A stretch of DNA of 64,000 bases from Limisphaera sp026417315. GTDB lineage: Bacteria > Verrucomicrobiota > Verrucomicrobiia > Limisphaerales > Limisphaeraceae. Of this stretch, positions 33,929 through 43,562 are shown in pieces (within the stretch, counting starts at the first letter, position 1; the number at the start of each line of letters is the position of its first letter). Under the pieces are notes generated by a model, which worked only from the letters and a program-made list of their open reading frames with translations, had not been told where the DNA came from and ran no database searches. Location: positions 124,001-188,000 of the forward strand of contig NZ_JBMVQY010000003.1 in NCBI RefSeq assembly GCF_049537125.1, in the 5' to 3' direction. Both the position numbers and the translations under genes were made by a program.

Positions 33929-35956
33929 ATGACCGCTCCGTCGGTCCAGGTCCTGTTGGTGGATGATGACGAGGACGATTTCATCCTCACGCGGGACTTG
34001 TTGCGACGGCCCGGCCTGACCGGGCAGTATCAGCTTCACTGGATCTCCGACTACGATCAGGCGCTGCAGGCCCTGGCCTCGGGTCGATACGATCTCTGTC
34101 TTCTCGACTACCGCCTCGGGGCCCGTACCGGGTTGGATTTGCTGGAGGAAACCCGGCATTTGCCCGCCCGCCCTCCGGTGATTCTGCTGACGGGACAGGG
34201 CGATCCGACCGTGGACCTGGCCGCCATGCAAGCCGGCGCTGCCGAGTATCTGCTGAAATCCGAGCTGACCGCCGAGGGCCTGGACCGCGTCCTGCGCTAC
34301 GCCCTGGAGCGGCGCCGCGCCGAGGAACGACTCCGTCGCGACCGCGACCTCATCAGCCGGATCATGGAAACCAGTCCGGTGGGCATCGTCGTCACCGACC
34401 GCCGGGGGCAGGTCACCTTCCACAATCAGCGGGCCGAACAGATCCTGGGCTTGCGCGGGCCGGACGGCTCCCTGCGTCACGCCTGTGTCTTGGACTGGCC
34501 CCTGCACGATCCCGAAAGCACCGGGGCGGACCCGCCCCTGGCGCCCCTCCGAACCGCCCTGGAGACCGGCCGTCCCCTGCATGACCTGCGCCGGGTCTGG
34601 GACGAGGGCCCGCGCCGGATCGTCCTTTCCCTCAATGCCGCCCCGCTGCTGGACCGTTCCGGCCAGATTGATGGACTGGTGCTGTCTTTGGATGACATCA
34701 CGGAGCGGCTCGAACTGGAAAGCCGGCTGCGGCAGTCCCAAAAGATGGAATGCATCGGGCAACTGGCCGCCGGCGTGGCGCATGACATCAACAACGTGCT
34801 TACCGTGGTGCAGGGACACGCCGAGCTGCTGTTGGAGGCCGTGCCCGCCGGCAGCCCGGAGGAACGCTCCGTCAAACAGATCTGCGCCGCGGCCGACCGC
34901 GCCGCCCGCTTCGTTCGTCAACTGCTGCTCTTCAGCCGCAAGCAGGTCATCCAGGTCAAACGACTCGACCTGAACCAGGTCCTCCACAACCTCGCCCAGT
35001 TGCTCTCCCGCCTCTTGGGCGAGGACATCCTGATGGAACTGAGTTGCGAGGAGCAACTGCCGGCCGTCGAAGCCGACCTGGGCATGATCGAACAGGTCAT
35101 CATGAACCTGGCGGTCAATGCACGCGACGCCATGCCCCAGGGCGGTCGCCTCCGTCTGGTCACGTCCTCCCTGTCGGTGGACGAAGCCGAGGCGGCCCGG
35201 CGCGGCGCCCCCCGGCCGGGGCTTTACGTCTGCCTGGAAGTCACCGACACCGGCTGCGGCATGGACGCGCAGACCCTGGCCCGCATTTTCGAACCTTTCT
35301 TCTCCACCAAGGAAACCGGCAAGGGCACCGGCCTCGGCCTGGCCACCGTGTACGGAATTGTCAAACAACACCAGGGCTGGATCGAAGTGACCAGCAAGCC
35401 CGGCGCCGGCAGCACCTTCAAAGTGTATCTACCCGCCGCGCCGGGGACCGTGACCAGCTCCAGCGACACCAGCTTCGAGCGCCGTCCCCGGGGCCACCAC
35501 CGCGAGACGATCCTCGTCGTGGAAGATGAACCCGACCTGCGGGAGTTGGTTTGTGAGCTCCTGGTGGCCTGCGACTACACCGTGCACGCCGCCGCCACTG
35601 GAGTCGAAGCGTTGCACGTTTGGGACCGGGTGGGCGGGCGGGTGGACCTCCTGCTCACCGATGTGGTGATGCCGCAGGGCATCAATGGACGGGAATTGGC
35701 CGAAGAATTGCGCCGGCGCAAACCGGACCTGCGCGTCATCTACACCAGCGGTTACAGCGGAGCCCTGGCCGGACACCGGCTCCGCCTCGAAGATGGTTGG
35801 TTCCTGCCCAAACCGTATCGGCCCGGACTGCTGGCTCAGGTTGTCCGCGCCTGTCTGGACGCGCCCATCGGGACACCCCCTCCACCCGACCTGGATCCCG
35901 TGCTGGCGGGCTTCGGTCCCGACTCTGCCATGGCCGCGGCTGCGATCCAGCCCTGA
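33929..35956 (+). CDS. Hybrid histidine kinase (REC-PAS-HisKA-HATPase-REC)
   Basis: 675 residues. Domains in order: a receiver with D60 (CLLDYRLGARTG) at residues ~7-125; a PAS domain (~140-250, RIMETSPVGIVVTDRRGQVTFHNQ); HisKA with H285 in QLAAGVAHDINNVLTVVQGHAELL; a HATPase with MNLAVNARDAMPQGG, DTGCGMDAQTLARIFEPFFSTKETGKGTGLGLATVYGIV; and a C-terminal receiver with D578 (LLLTDVVMPQGINGREL). No membrane segment or DNA-binding domain is present. It is third in the two-component cluster, 14 bases after the CheY-like gene, and is likely a soluble phosphorelay protein. The signal is unknown. Confidence 0.93.
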   Translation: MTAPSVQVLLVDDDEDDFILTRDLLRRPGLTGQYQLHWISDYDQALQALASGRYDLCLLDYRLGARTGLDLLEETRHLPARPPVILLTGQGDPTVDLAAMQAGAAEYLLKSELTAEGLDRVLRYALERRRAEERLRRDRDLISRIMETSPVGIVVTDRRGQVTFHNQRAEQILGLRGPDGSLRHACVLDWPLHDPESTGADPPLAPLRTALETGRPLHDLRRVWDEGPRRIVLSLNAAPLLDRSGQIDGLVLSLDDITERLELESRLRQSQKMECIGQLAAGVAHDINNVLTVVQGHAELLLEAVPAGSPEERSVKQICAAADRAARFVRQLLLFSRKQVIQVKRLDLNQVLHNLAQLLSRLLGEDILMELSCEEQLPAVEADLGMIEQVIMNLAVNARDAMPQGGRLRLVTSSLSVDEAEAARRGAPRPGLYVCLEVTDTGCGMDAQTLARIFEPFFSTKETGKGTGLGLATVYGIVKQHQGWIEVTSKPGAGSTFKVYLPAAPGTVTSSSDTSFERRPRGHHRETILVVEDEPDLRELVCELLVACDYTVHAAATGVEALHVWDRVGGRVDLLLTDVVMPQGINGRELAEELRRRKPDLRVIYTSGYSGALAGHRLRLEDGWFLPKPYRPGLLAQVVRACLDAPIGTPPPPDLDPVLAGFGPDSAMAAAAIQP

Positions 35957-36025
35957 CGGTTTTCCAAAGGCGCAACGGCAGAACTCACCCGCCTCTGCCC
36001 GCGGCAACGCCAGACCTCCCGCAGC

Positions 36026-37276
36026 TCAACAATCCCGCCCCGGTCGCACGCCCTGCTGCGCCTCCAACCATCGCACCAACGCAAGCGCATTGAGCACGGT
36101 CTTCGGAACGAACGAGCCCGCCAGCACGTACTCCGGTTCCTTGCTCCCGTCCGGACTGCGTTCCGAACAGTGGGCGTTGTCGCCCACCGGGCCCAGGCCA
36201 TCCAGCGTCGGCACCAAATCCCAGAGATAATTGGCATCACTGAGCCCCCCTCGGGTTTCGCGCTCCACCGCCCAGCCCAGTTCGTGCCCGGCCGTCTCCC
36301 AGGAACGAAACAGTCGCTCCGTGGACTCTTGATCCGGCCAGGGAGGCATTTCCTGCAACAAATCCACGCAGACGCGACAGGGATGCCCGTCGGCGCGGGC
36401 CCGGACCCCTCCGATACCCGCCAACGCCAGTAACGCGGCCTTCCCTTCCGCAAACACGGCCGGGTCGAGGGCTCGCATTTCCACCTCTGCCTCCGCTTCC
36501 TCCGGCACGCGGTTGACCGCGGTGCCGCCGCGGATCCACCCCACATTCACAGAGCGGCTTCGTTCCCAATCGGTAACCCTCGCGGCGCGTAACACCGTCT
36601 CGGCCAGTTGGACGACGGCGTTGGCACCGCGTTCAGGCCGCGTTCCCGCGTGCGCACCCCGGCCCTCGACCCGAATCCGGAACACCGCCCTTCCTTTGCG
36701 AGACGTCACCAGGGTCCACGCCTCTCCGCGTCGTTGCCCGCCTTCGAACACCAGGGCGGCCGCGGCTCCGGCCAGGCGCCCTCGGGCCAGCCGTCCGAAG
36801 TCCGGCGATAAAACCTCCTCCGCCCCGTTGAACAACAGGGTCCAGTCCACCCGCTCAAACCACTCCGGTGCCCCGCGTCGCAGCACCTGCAGCATCAGGA
36901 ACATGGCCACGGTCCCACCCTTGTTGTCCACGGTGCCCGGTCCGTAGATGCGGTCCCCTTCACGACACCATCGGAAGCCGTTGCGCTGTTCCTCCTCCGG
37001 GGGAAACACCGTGTCCAGATGGGAGACCAACCCCACGCGCGGGCCGCCCCGACCCGGCCGGGTCAATACCCAATGATCGCCGCGATTCGGCTCGGCCGGG
37101 CGCACCCGTTCCGCGCGGAATCCCAGCGGCTCGAACATCGCCGCCGTCAAGGTCCCGACGGCGTTCACGCCCTCGGCATTGCCGGAGAAACTGTTGCATT
37201 CGACCATCCGGCGCAGCCACTCCAGTGCCCCGGGCAGCTGCGCTTCCGCTTCTTCCCAGAGTCGTGCCGTATTCAT
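36026..37276 (-). CDS. M20 family metallopeptidase (carboxypeptidase G2-like)
   Basis: 416 residues from the ATG at 37276. The zinc ligands are visible: SHLDTVFPPEEE (His and Asp), GTVDNKGGTVAMF (bridging Asp), FNGAEEVLSPDFG (Glu-Glu pair), and GLSDANYLWDLVPTLDGLGPVGDNAH at the C-terminus. The dimerisation domain (FRIRVEGRGAHAGTRPERGANAVVQLAE) is also typical. This pattern is closest to the carboxypeptidase G2/ArgE-type M20 enzymes, which cleave amide bonds of N-substituted amino acids. There is no signal peptide, so it is probably cytoplasmic; the substrate is unknown. It lies 56 bases downstream of the DUF554 gene. Confidence 0.93.
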   Translation of the reverse strand: MNTARLWEEAEAQLPGALEWLRRMVECNSFSGNAEGVNAVGTLTAAMFEPLGFRAERVRPAEPNRGDHWVLTRPGRGGPRVGLVSHLDTVFPPEEEQRNGFRWCREGDRIYGPGTVDNKGGTVAMFLMLQVLRRGAPEWFERVDWTLLFNGAEEVLSPDFGRLARGRLAGAAAALVFEGGQRRGEAWTLVTSRKGRAVFRIRVEGRGAHAGTRPERGANAVVQLAETVLRAARVTDWERSRSVNVGWIRGGTAVNRVPEEAEAEVEMRALDPAVFAEGKAALLALAGIGGVRARADGHPCRVCVDLLQEMPPWPDQESTERLFRSWETAGHELGWAVERETRGGLSDANYLWDLVPTLDGLGPVGDNAHCSERSPDGSKEPEYVLAGSFVPKTVLNALALVRWLEAQQGVRPGRDC

Positions 37277-37332
37277 GCAGGATGTCGAAAGCTTGGCTCC
37301 TTTGCCCGACTTGTGCAGGGCCCCGGCTTCCT

Positions 37333-38052
37333 TCACCAACCCAGCCAGGCCGCCAACACCACCGCCCACGCCAGCGCCGGCAGGTAACTGGCCACCTCGA
37401 TCCGGCGCACTTCCAGGATCAACAGCGCCACACAAAAAACCAGCAATCCGCAGGTGGCCGTGAGGGCTGCGCCCGCCTGCCGTGCGATCAGCCACGGTTC
37501 CCCCAGCAGCCACAACAGCGTCTGGGTTCCCTGAAACGCCAGGACCGGCAGCGCGGACAACATCACGCCGGGCCCCCATACCCGGACGAAACTCATCGTG
37601 GCCAGTCCATCCATCACCGCCTTCAAAACCAACGGCACGGAGTCTTTTCCCACCGCCTCGGCTGCCGGCCCCAAAAACGCCAGGGGCGCCACGCAATAGA
37701 GCAGCGTGCACACGGCAAACCCCTCGGTCCATCGCTGCCGCGCCTGTTCTGCCGCCTCCATTTGACGCCGCGCGTACCGGCCCGCGGCATTCGAGAGGGT
37801 TTGCAACTGCAGAATCTTGCCGGTGATCCGGCCCAGTGCGAGTGCCACGATCACCAAGAGAACCTGCCGCAGCATCGACCCCCACGATCCGCCGAGGCTC
37901 GCCCAGGTCAGCCGGAGGCCGAAGTACACGGTCAACACGGCCAGCACGATTTTCAGCCAACCCTGGGTGGCGGGAGGCAATCCCCGTGGCCAGAGCAATC
38001 CCCCCACGCCGCCCACCACGATCGCCAATGCATTGAGCACCGTGCCTGTCAC
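37333..38052 (-). CDS. DUF554 family membrane protein
   Basis: 239 residues with about seven hydrophobic helices. MTGTVLNALAIVVGGVGGLL and the middle FAVCTLLYCVAPLAFLGPAAEAVGKDSVPLVLKAVMDGLATMSF are hallmarks of the DUF554 (YdfK-like) family of inner-membrane proteins of unknown function. Normal length. It is upstream of the M20 peptidase on the same strand (56-base gap), so they may share a transcript. Confidence 0.95.
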   Translation of the reverse strand: MTGTVLNALAIVVGGVGGLLWPRGLPPATQGWLKIVLAVLTVYFGLRLTWASLGGSWGSMLRQVLLVIVALALGRITGKILQLQTLSNAAGRYARRQMEAAEQARQRWTEGFAVCTLLYCVAPLAFLGPAAEAVGKDSVPLVLKAVMDGLATMSFVRVWGPGVMLSALPVLAFQGTQTLLWLLGEPWLIARQAGAALTATCGLLVFCVALLILEVRRIEVASYLPALAWAVVLAAWLGW

Positions 38053-39008
38053 GTGCCCGACCTAACCACGCCCCGAGGCGGCCGGGAAGCCAAAAGTCCC
38101 CAGCCGCAGGGGAACTGGAGCAGGAGCAGGTAACTCCGGAAAAAACGGGTGGATGCCGCTTGCGAAACGTCACGGCCGGAGCCCCGCCAGGCACTCAAGA
38201 ATCAAGCCGGGGCCTGGCTAATGACAGCCGCGACCGGGGTTGCACTCGGGACGACAAGTGTCGGGTGGCCATGGTTCAAGCTTCGGGGTGCCGGGAAACC
38301 GGGAAAGGCGCCGGCGGTGGAAGGTGTTGAACTTGACCTCGCGACCGGGGTCTTCCCGTTTGAACTGGCCCACTGCTGAAGGGGAGAGTGCGCCACGTTC
38401 GGAACCTCCGCACGGGCACAGCGAGTCCGGGACCTTGCGGGGAGGGGTTTATCGAGGAGCTCCGGGGCCGTGTCGGCCAGCCCGTGGTGCGGCCTCGAAA
38501 ACGGTCACCGCCTGTCCCGAGCTGGTGAAAACCACCGGGGACATCGAGGGGCCGTTTTTGGACCGCGAAGTGCCCCGCGAGGCAGGGGGATTCCTCAAGG
38601 CGCGGCCAGGCGAATGTGACGTCGACAAGCTCAGAACACCGACAGGGGAGCGGGAGGGCTCGAGGCCGCGACTGGAGGAGGGTGCCGCATCATCGCATGG
38701 CTGGGAACCGGGGCGAAGGAAGCCGGCAGCGGACAGCAGGAACCGCACGGAGGCAGGACCACGGACACTTGGGGCAGCCCGTGGGTGATGGAGCGTGGAC
38801 GCTTTCCGGAAGATTTCGACTCTTCGCAAACCACGGTTCGCAGGTTCCTGTTGCCCGTTTCGAGGGCGGGGAGTGCGCAGTCACCAGGCGCTTTTGCGGG
38901 GCGGCCCTCCGGGCTGGGCCGTGCGCGGACCCGCCGGGGGAAGCAACGATCGGGGCGGAGGACGGCTTTGCGCTTGGCATTTGCGGTGCCGCACAGTCTT
39001 TTCGAAGG
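38053..39008. other. 956-bp gene-free spacer
   Basis: Divergent spacer between DUF554 (minus) and the MFS transporter (plus). The MFS frame is open upstream to 38616 but its translation there is Arg/Gly-rich without conserved motif. I see no RNA gene, repeat-array module or clear promoter. Confidence 0.4.
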
Positions 39009-40274
39009 GTGGCGGGCAGACAGTGGGGAGACACACACGGGGCCCTGGCCGGGTTGTTCTTTGTGCATGCCCTGGCCATGGGAATGTGGTTTGTGCCGTT
39101 GAGCGCTCTGTTGGACGCGGCGGGTCAGGGGGAGTTGCGTCCGTATGCGTTTGCAGCGTCGGCGTCGGCGGCATTCGTGTCGCCGCTCCTCTTCGGTGCA
39201 GTGGCGGACCGCCACGTCTCCCCGGTGGCGGTGGTTCGCGCACTCTCCGCGGGGACGGCGGGGATGATCGGGTTGACCGCATGGGCCCTCGAGCAAGGCG
39301 CGCCCACGGGGCTGGTGTGGTTGTTGATTCAGGGGGTGGCGTTGTGCATGGCGCCGACGTTCAGCCTTTCGACGGCGATCGTCTTTGCCCGGCTGGCCGG
39401 GTCCGGGCGGCCATTCGGCCCGTTGCGTGCGATGGCGACCCTGGGCTGGATGTGCGGTTGTTGGCTGGTAAGTTTGGCAGGCGCGGACGGGTCGGTTCGA
39501 TCGGGTTACCTGTGTGCCCTGGCGTGGCTGGGACTGGCCGCGTACACGTGGGTGTTGCCCCGGGTGCCGCCCCCCGCCGCGGAGCAGGCGCGGACGTGGA
39601 GGGAACGGCTCGGCTGGGATGCCACGGAATTGTTGCGGGAGCGAGATCATCGGGTGGTGTTTGTGACGGCGGCGTTGTTCAGCGTGAGTCTGGCGGCCCT
39701 GTATCCCTACACACCGCCGCATTTGCGGACACTGGGGTTTCAGGCGCTGAGCGCGTGGATGTCGGTGGCGCAGGTGACGGAGGTGGTGAGTTTGTTTTTG
39801 TTGGCGTGGTTACTGGCGCGATGGCGATTGAAGTGGACGCTGGCCCTGGGGCTGGGATTTGCCGTGGTGCGGTTTGGGTTGTGTGCATGGGATCGGCCGG
39901 GTCCGGTCCTGCTGGGGGTGGCCCTGCACGGGGTGTCATTTGCGTGCGTGATGATTACGGCCCAGGTGTATGTGGCCGAGCGGATCGGGTCGGCATGGCG
40001 GGCCCGGGCACAGGCGCTGCTGACTCTCATGACCATGGGGTTCGGCAGCCTGGTCGGGTACCTGGGCTGCGGTGTGTGGTATGCGATTTGTCAAGTCGGC
40101 CCGAGCGTGAACTGGCGCTGGTTTTGGAGTGGCTTGGGGGTGTGGACGGCCGGAGTTCTGGTGTACTTCCTGGCGGCGTATCGCGGAGTAGGTCGGCCTC
40201 GAGGGTTGCCGCACGCGGCACCGGAAGGGCGGGCGCTGCACTCATCCCCACCCCTCTCGCCGGCCGGTTCGTAG
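39009..40274 (+). CDS. MFS transporter, nucleoside:H+ symporter/LacY-like family
   Basis: 421 residues from a GTG at 39009. This start puts 11 residues before the first helix (ALAGLFFVHALAMGMWFVPLSALL), which fits the family, and GAAGG lies just upstream. About twelve membrane helices follow. The pattern MWFVPL in helix 1, a GAVADRHVSP loop between helices 2 and 3, and the order of helices fit the nucleoside:H+ symporter (NupG) and related sugar-symporter families. The substrate cannot be told from sequence. The C-terminal tail is Arg-rich. It converges with the MFS gene at 40911 across a 636-base spacer. Confidence 0.85.
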   Translation: MAGRQWGDTHGALAGLFFVHALAMGMWFVPLSALLDAAGQGELRPYAFAASASAAFVSPLLFGAVADRHVSPVAVVRALSAGTAGMIGLTAWALEQGAPTGLVWLLIQGVALCMAPTFSLSTAIVFARLAGSGRPFGPLRAMATLGWMCGCWLVSLAGADGSVRSGYLCALAWLGLAAYTWVLPRVPPPAAEQARTWRERLGWDATELLRERDHRVVFVTAALFSVSLAALYPYTPPHLRTLGFQALSAWMSVAQVTEVVSLFLLAWLLARWRLKWTLALGLGFAVVRFGLCAWDRPGPVLLGVALHGVSFACVMITAQVYVAERIGSAWRARAQALLTLMTMGFGSLVGYLGCGVWYAICQVGPSVNWRWFWSGLGVWTAGVLVYFLAAYRGVGRPRGLPHAAPEGRALHSSPPLSPAGS

Positions 40275-40910
40275 CCGCAGGCGGCTTCAAACCTGTTTGT
40301 TCGGAGAGCAGGGGGTCAGATCGTCGACTCGCGCCGATGTCTTTGGGACGAATGTTCACCTGGCCCGCGGGGGATTCGGCCTGCGCGGCTCCTGGCAAAG
40401 CCGCATCCCAAGACCCGGCACGCAAGGGAGCTCTGGAAGGAGGCCGGTCTCCCTCGGACAACTTACCTTTCCAGGTGAAAGCTGCGAATCGATCCTGCCG
40501 ACCCCGCAGACGCGGGCAGAAGGCGGACGCGAACTCAAAGAAGGGAGCCGCCGACGGAAGTCGGCGGATCTCCACAAAGCAGGCTCCCATGAGACTCGGC
40601 GGATCGATCCAAGGTCCAGCGCGTTGCCGCGGTGGCCATCGCCCGCAGTCGGGATCTGTGTTTGGCCCTGACGGTTGCAAGCGCCAACCTCTTGGAAATC
40701 CTCAGCCGCCAAACGGAAGCCGGCGGAACGACCACCTGGACCCTTCGCCGCAATTTTCTGCCTTGGCGACTTCGACAGTCGGCACCAAAAGGGCAGTTGG
40801 TGGAGGCGTCCGCGCGGCTTTTGGCAGTGGTTGCTACGCGGAACGACGCGGCGACAGGCGTGGCTCCGCCACTGATTCCGGCCCGGGATGCCTTAGGATG
40901 CATGCGTGGC
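40275..40910. other. 636-bp convergent spacer with a structured element
   Basis: The two MFS genes both end here, so the spacer should hold terminators rather than promoters. It contains the hairpin cluster at about 40495-40588 (separate entry). No coding frame with conserved features is visible. Confidence 0.45.
40495..40588. other. Hairpin cluster, possible structured RNA
   Basis: Three nested or adjacent helices in under 100 bases: CCCGC-AGAC-GCGGG near 40504-40517, flanked by CTG and CAG; a perfect 8-bp stem CCGCCGAC-GGAA-GTCGGCGG (40548-40567); and GGGAG (40543-40547) pairing with CTCCC (40584-40588), enclosing the second stem. No T run follows on either strand. It matches no RNA family I can recall. 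The strand is undetermined. Confidence 0.3.
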
Positions 40911-42209
40911 TCAGGCGTCCAGGCGGCCGTAACGGCGGACTTCCGGCCAGACGCACGCCACGACGAGGACCGCCAACAGGGTGCCGAGGCCGCCCGTGAC
41001 CACGGAAAGGATGGCGCCGGTGGGGATGGAATTGCCCAGGGCCGGACCCAACCAGTGGGCCACGGTGCCGGCACGGAACCCTCCCAGCTCGTTGGAGGTG
41101 CCGATGAACAGGCTGTTGACCGCGGAAACCCGGCCGCGTTTCTCGTCCGGAGTCAACAATTGGACCAGGGTGTGGCGTACGACGACGCTGATGTTGTCCG
41201 CCGCGCCGCAGGTCACAAGCAGAAGGAATGACAGCCAAAACCAGGAGGAAAACCCAAACATCAAGGTGGCCAGGCCGAACACGGCCACCGCGGTAAGCAT
41301 GGCGCGTCCGGCCCTCTGGAGGGGCGGCCGATGGGCCAGCACGAGGGCGCACGCCACCGCGCCCAGGGGCATGGCGGTTTGCAGGAGGCCCAAACCGCTG
41401 GGGCCGACCCGGAGGATGTCCCTGGCGAAAATGGGCAGCAGCGCGGTCGCCCCTCCGAGCAACACGGCAAAGAGGTCGAGTGTAATCACCCCCAGCAGCA
41501 CCCGTTGGTGAAACACGAACTGAAACCCGGCCACGAGGCTTCGCAGCGTGAACGGCTCCGGCCTGCGGCCGCTGGGGCGCGGGGCGATGGTGGCCACGAG
41601 GGCGAAACAGAGCAGGTGCGCCGCCGCGTACACGGCATAGACCACGGCGGGCTGGTTGGCCCACGCAAGCAGGGCACCCCCGGCCGCCGGCCCGACCACG
41701 CAAGCCAGGTGAAAAGTGCTGCTGTTCCAGGTGACGGCCCGCGAGAACAGCTCGCGGGGGACCAGGTGGGGCAGGAACGACGCACTGGCGGGCCAGTGAA
41801 AGGTGCGGCCGACGCCGGCAAGGAACAGGCACACGTAGATCCAGGTCACGGGCGCATGCATGGCACTGACGAGAGCTAGGCCAAGACCGGCCAGCGCCAT
41901 GACGGCGGTGGTGCCCAGGATGATTTGCCGGCGGTCGTAATTGTCCGCCACGTGACCGGCCGGAAGGGTGAACAACAGCATGGGCAGCATCTGCGTCAGA
42001 CCCACCAGCCCCAGCGAAAGGGCGCTGCCCGTGCGGTCATAAAGTTCCCAACCCACGGCCACGACGGCCATTTGCTGGCCCAGAACCGCGATCAGCCGGC
42101 CTACGAGATACAGCAGATAATCCCGATTCCGCAGGACATCGTACGGATGGGCCGGCCCGGGTCTGCGGGGAGGGAGCGGGACTTCTTCCGCGGTGGTCAG
42201 GGGGGCCAT
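40911..42209 (-). CDS. MFS transporter (EntS/MFS_3-type)
   Basis: 432 residues with about twelve helices. RNRDYLLYLVGRLIAVLGQQMAVVAVGWELYDRTGSALSLGLVGL, the helix 2-3 loop GHVADNYDRRQIIL, and the C-terminal half (VRHTLVQLLTPDEKRGRVSAVNSLFIGTSNELGGFRAG) are the pattern of MFS_3 transporters such as EntS. The substrate is unknown; related proteins export siderophores or drugs. It lies 69 bases downstream of tyrS on the same strand, so they may be co-transcribed. Confidence 0.93.
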   Translation of the reverse strand: MAPLTTAEEVPLPPRRPGPAHPYDVLRNRDYLLYLVGRLIAVLGQQMAVVAVGWELYDRTGSALSLGLVGLTQMLPMLLFTLPAGHVADNYDRRQIILGTTAVMALAGLGLALVSAMHAPVTWIYVCLFLAGVGRTFHWPASASFLPHLVPRELFSRAVTWNSSTFHLACVVGPAAGGALLAWANQPAVVYAVYAAAHLLCFALVATIAPRPSGRRPEPFTLRSLVAGFQFVFHQRVLLGVITLDLFAVLLGGATALLPIFARDILRVGPSGLGLLQTAMPLGAVACALVLAHRPPLQRAGRAMLTAVAVFGLATLMFGFSSWFWLSFLLLVTCGAADNISVVVRHTLVQLLTPDEKRGRVSAVNSLFIGTSNELGGFRAGTVAHWLGPALGNSIPTGAILSVVTGGLGTLLAVLVVACVWPEVRRYGRLDA

Positions 42210-42278
42210 GGGCGAAGGTGCGGGTTGGGAGGAGGCGGCGCGGACGATGCGATGGACAGGCGGCTCCCTGCCCGGATG

Positions 42279-43562
42279 TTATTCTGCGGTCACCAGCACG
42301 TAATGTTTTTTGCCCTTGCGCAGGAGCAGGTGACGTCCGAACAACAAATCCCGGTGTTGCACCATGCGCGTCACCGACGCTTCCCGAACATTGTTGAGGT
42401 AGATGCCTCCGCCCTCGATATCCTTGCGGGCCTGGCTTTTGGAGGGAGCCAGGCCGGCCTGCACCAACAGATCGACCAGCGCCAGGCCCTGGCCGTCGAG
42501 GCGGGTTCGGTCGAGCCGGAGCGAGGGCACTTCGTCCATGATCTCGCGGAAGGTGGACTCGGAGATGCCGTCCAGATCGCCGCCGAAGAGGACCTGACTG
42601 GCGCGGATGGCCTCGGCGGTGGCGGTGGGGCCGTGGACGAGTTCGGTGACGGCGCGGGCCAGGGCGCGATGAGCGGCACGGGCCCCGGGATTCTGCGCGT
42701 GCTCGGCCTCCAGGGCGGCGATTTCCTCGGCGGTGAGGAAGGTGAAGTACTTGAGGTACCGGATGACGTCGCGGTCGTCGGTGTTGATCCAGAACTGGTA
42801 GAAGCGGTACACGCTGGTCTTGGCGGGGTCGAGCCACACGCTGCCGGATTCGGTTTTGCCGAACTTGGTGCCGTCGGCCTTGGTGATGAGGGGCAGGGTC
42901 AGGCCGTAGGCGGTGCGGCCGAGTTTCTTGCGAATGAGATCGATGCCGGCGGTGATGTTGCCCCACTGGTCGCTGCCGCCGATCTGCAGTTCGCAGCCGT
43001 AATCGCGGCACAGCACGTAAAAGTCGTACGCCTGCAGCAGCATGTAGCTGAACTCGGTGTAACTCAGGCCGGATTCGCGGTCCTGGAGTCGGGCCCGCAC
43101 GCTCTCCTTGGCCAGCATTTGATTGATGGTGAAATGCTTGCCGATGTCGCGGAGGAAATCGAGATAGGTGACGTGGGCCGTCCAATCGGCATTGTCCACG
43201 AGCCGCGCGGGGTTGAGGGTCGTCTCGAAATCCAGCAGCCGCGCCAGTTGGGGACGCACGGCCTCCACGTTGGCGCGGATCTGTTCCTTGCTGAGGAGCA
43301 CGCGTTCCGTGGACTTCCCGCTGGGGTCACCGATGCAACCGGTGGCGCCGCCGGCCACCGCAATGGGATGGTGCCCGAACTGTTGGAAACGACGCAGGGC
43401 CAGCAGGGGAACCAGGTGCCCCACGTGGAGACTGTCGGCCGTGGGATCGAATCCGCAGTACAACGTCAAAGGGGTGGTGCGCTGGCTGAGGGCCGCTGCG
43501 TCCGTGCAGTCGGCGATCAATTCGCGCCAGCTCAATTCCTGCCAGATGTTGGTACCTGTCAT
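42279..43562 (-). CDS. tyrS: Tyrosyl-tRNA synthetase
   Basis: 427 residues from the ATG at 43562. The class I motifs are HVGH (residues 46-49, the HIGH motif) and KFGKT (233-237, the KMSKS motif). LYCGFDPTADSLHVGHL, TYLDFLRDIGKHFTINQML and ELQIGGSDQWGNI fit the standard TyrRS. The C-terminal S4-like domain (LVDLLVQAGLAPSKSQARKDIEGGGIYLNNV) is present, so it is a full-length bacterial enzyme. It charges tRNA-Tyr in the cytoplasm. It diverges from gyrB across a 374-base spacer. Confidence 0.97.
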   Translation of the reverse strand: MTGTNIWQELSWRELIADCTDAAALSQRTTPLTLYCGFDPTADSLHVGHLVPLLALRRFQQFGHHPIAVAGGATGCIGDPSGKSTERVLLSKEQIRANVEAVRPQLARLLDFETTLNPARLVDNADWTAHVTYLDFLRDIGKHFTINQMLAKESVRARLQDRESGLSYTEFSYMLLQAYDFYVLCRDYGCELQIGGSDQWGNITAGIDLIRKKLGRTAYGLTLPLITKADGTKFGKTESGSVWLDPAKTSVYRFYQFWINTDDRDVIRYLKYFTFLTAEEIAALEAEHAQNPGARAAHRALARAVTELVHGPTATAEAIRASQVLFGGDLDGISESTFREIMDEVPSLRLDRTRLDGQGLALVDLLVQAGLAPSKSQARKDIEGGGIYLNNVREASVTRMVQHRDLLFGRHLLLRKGKKHYVLVTAE

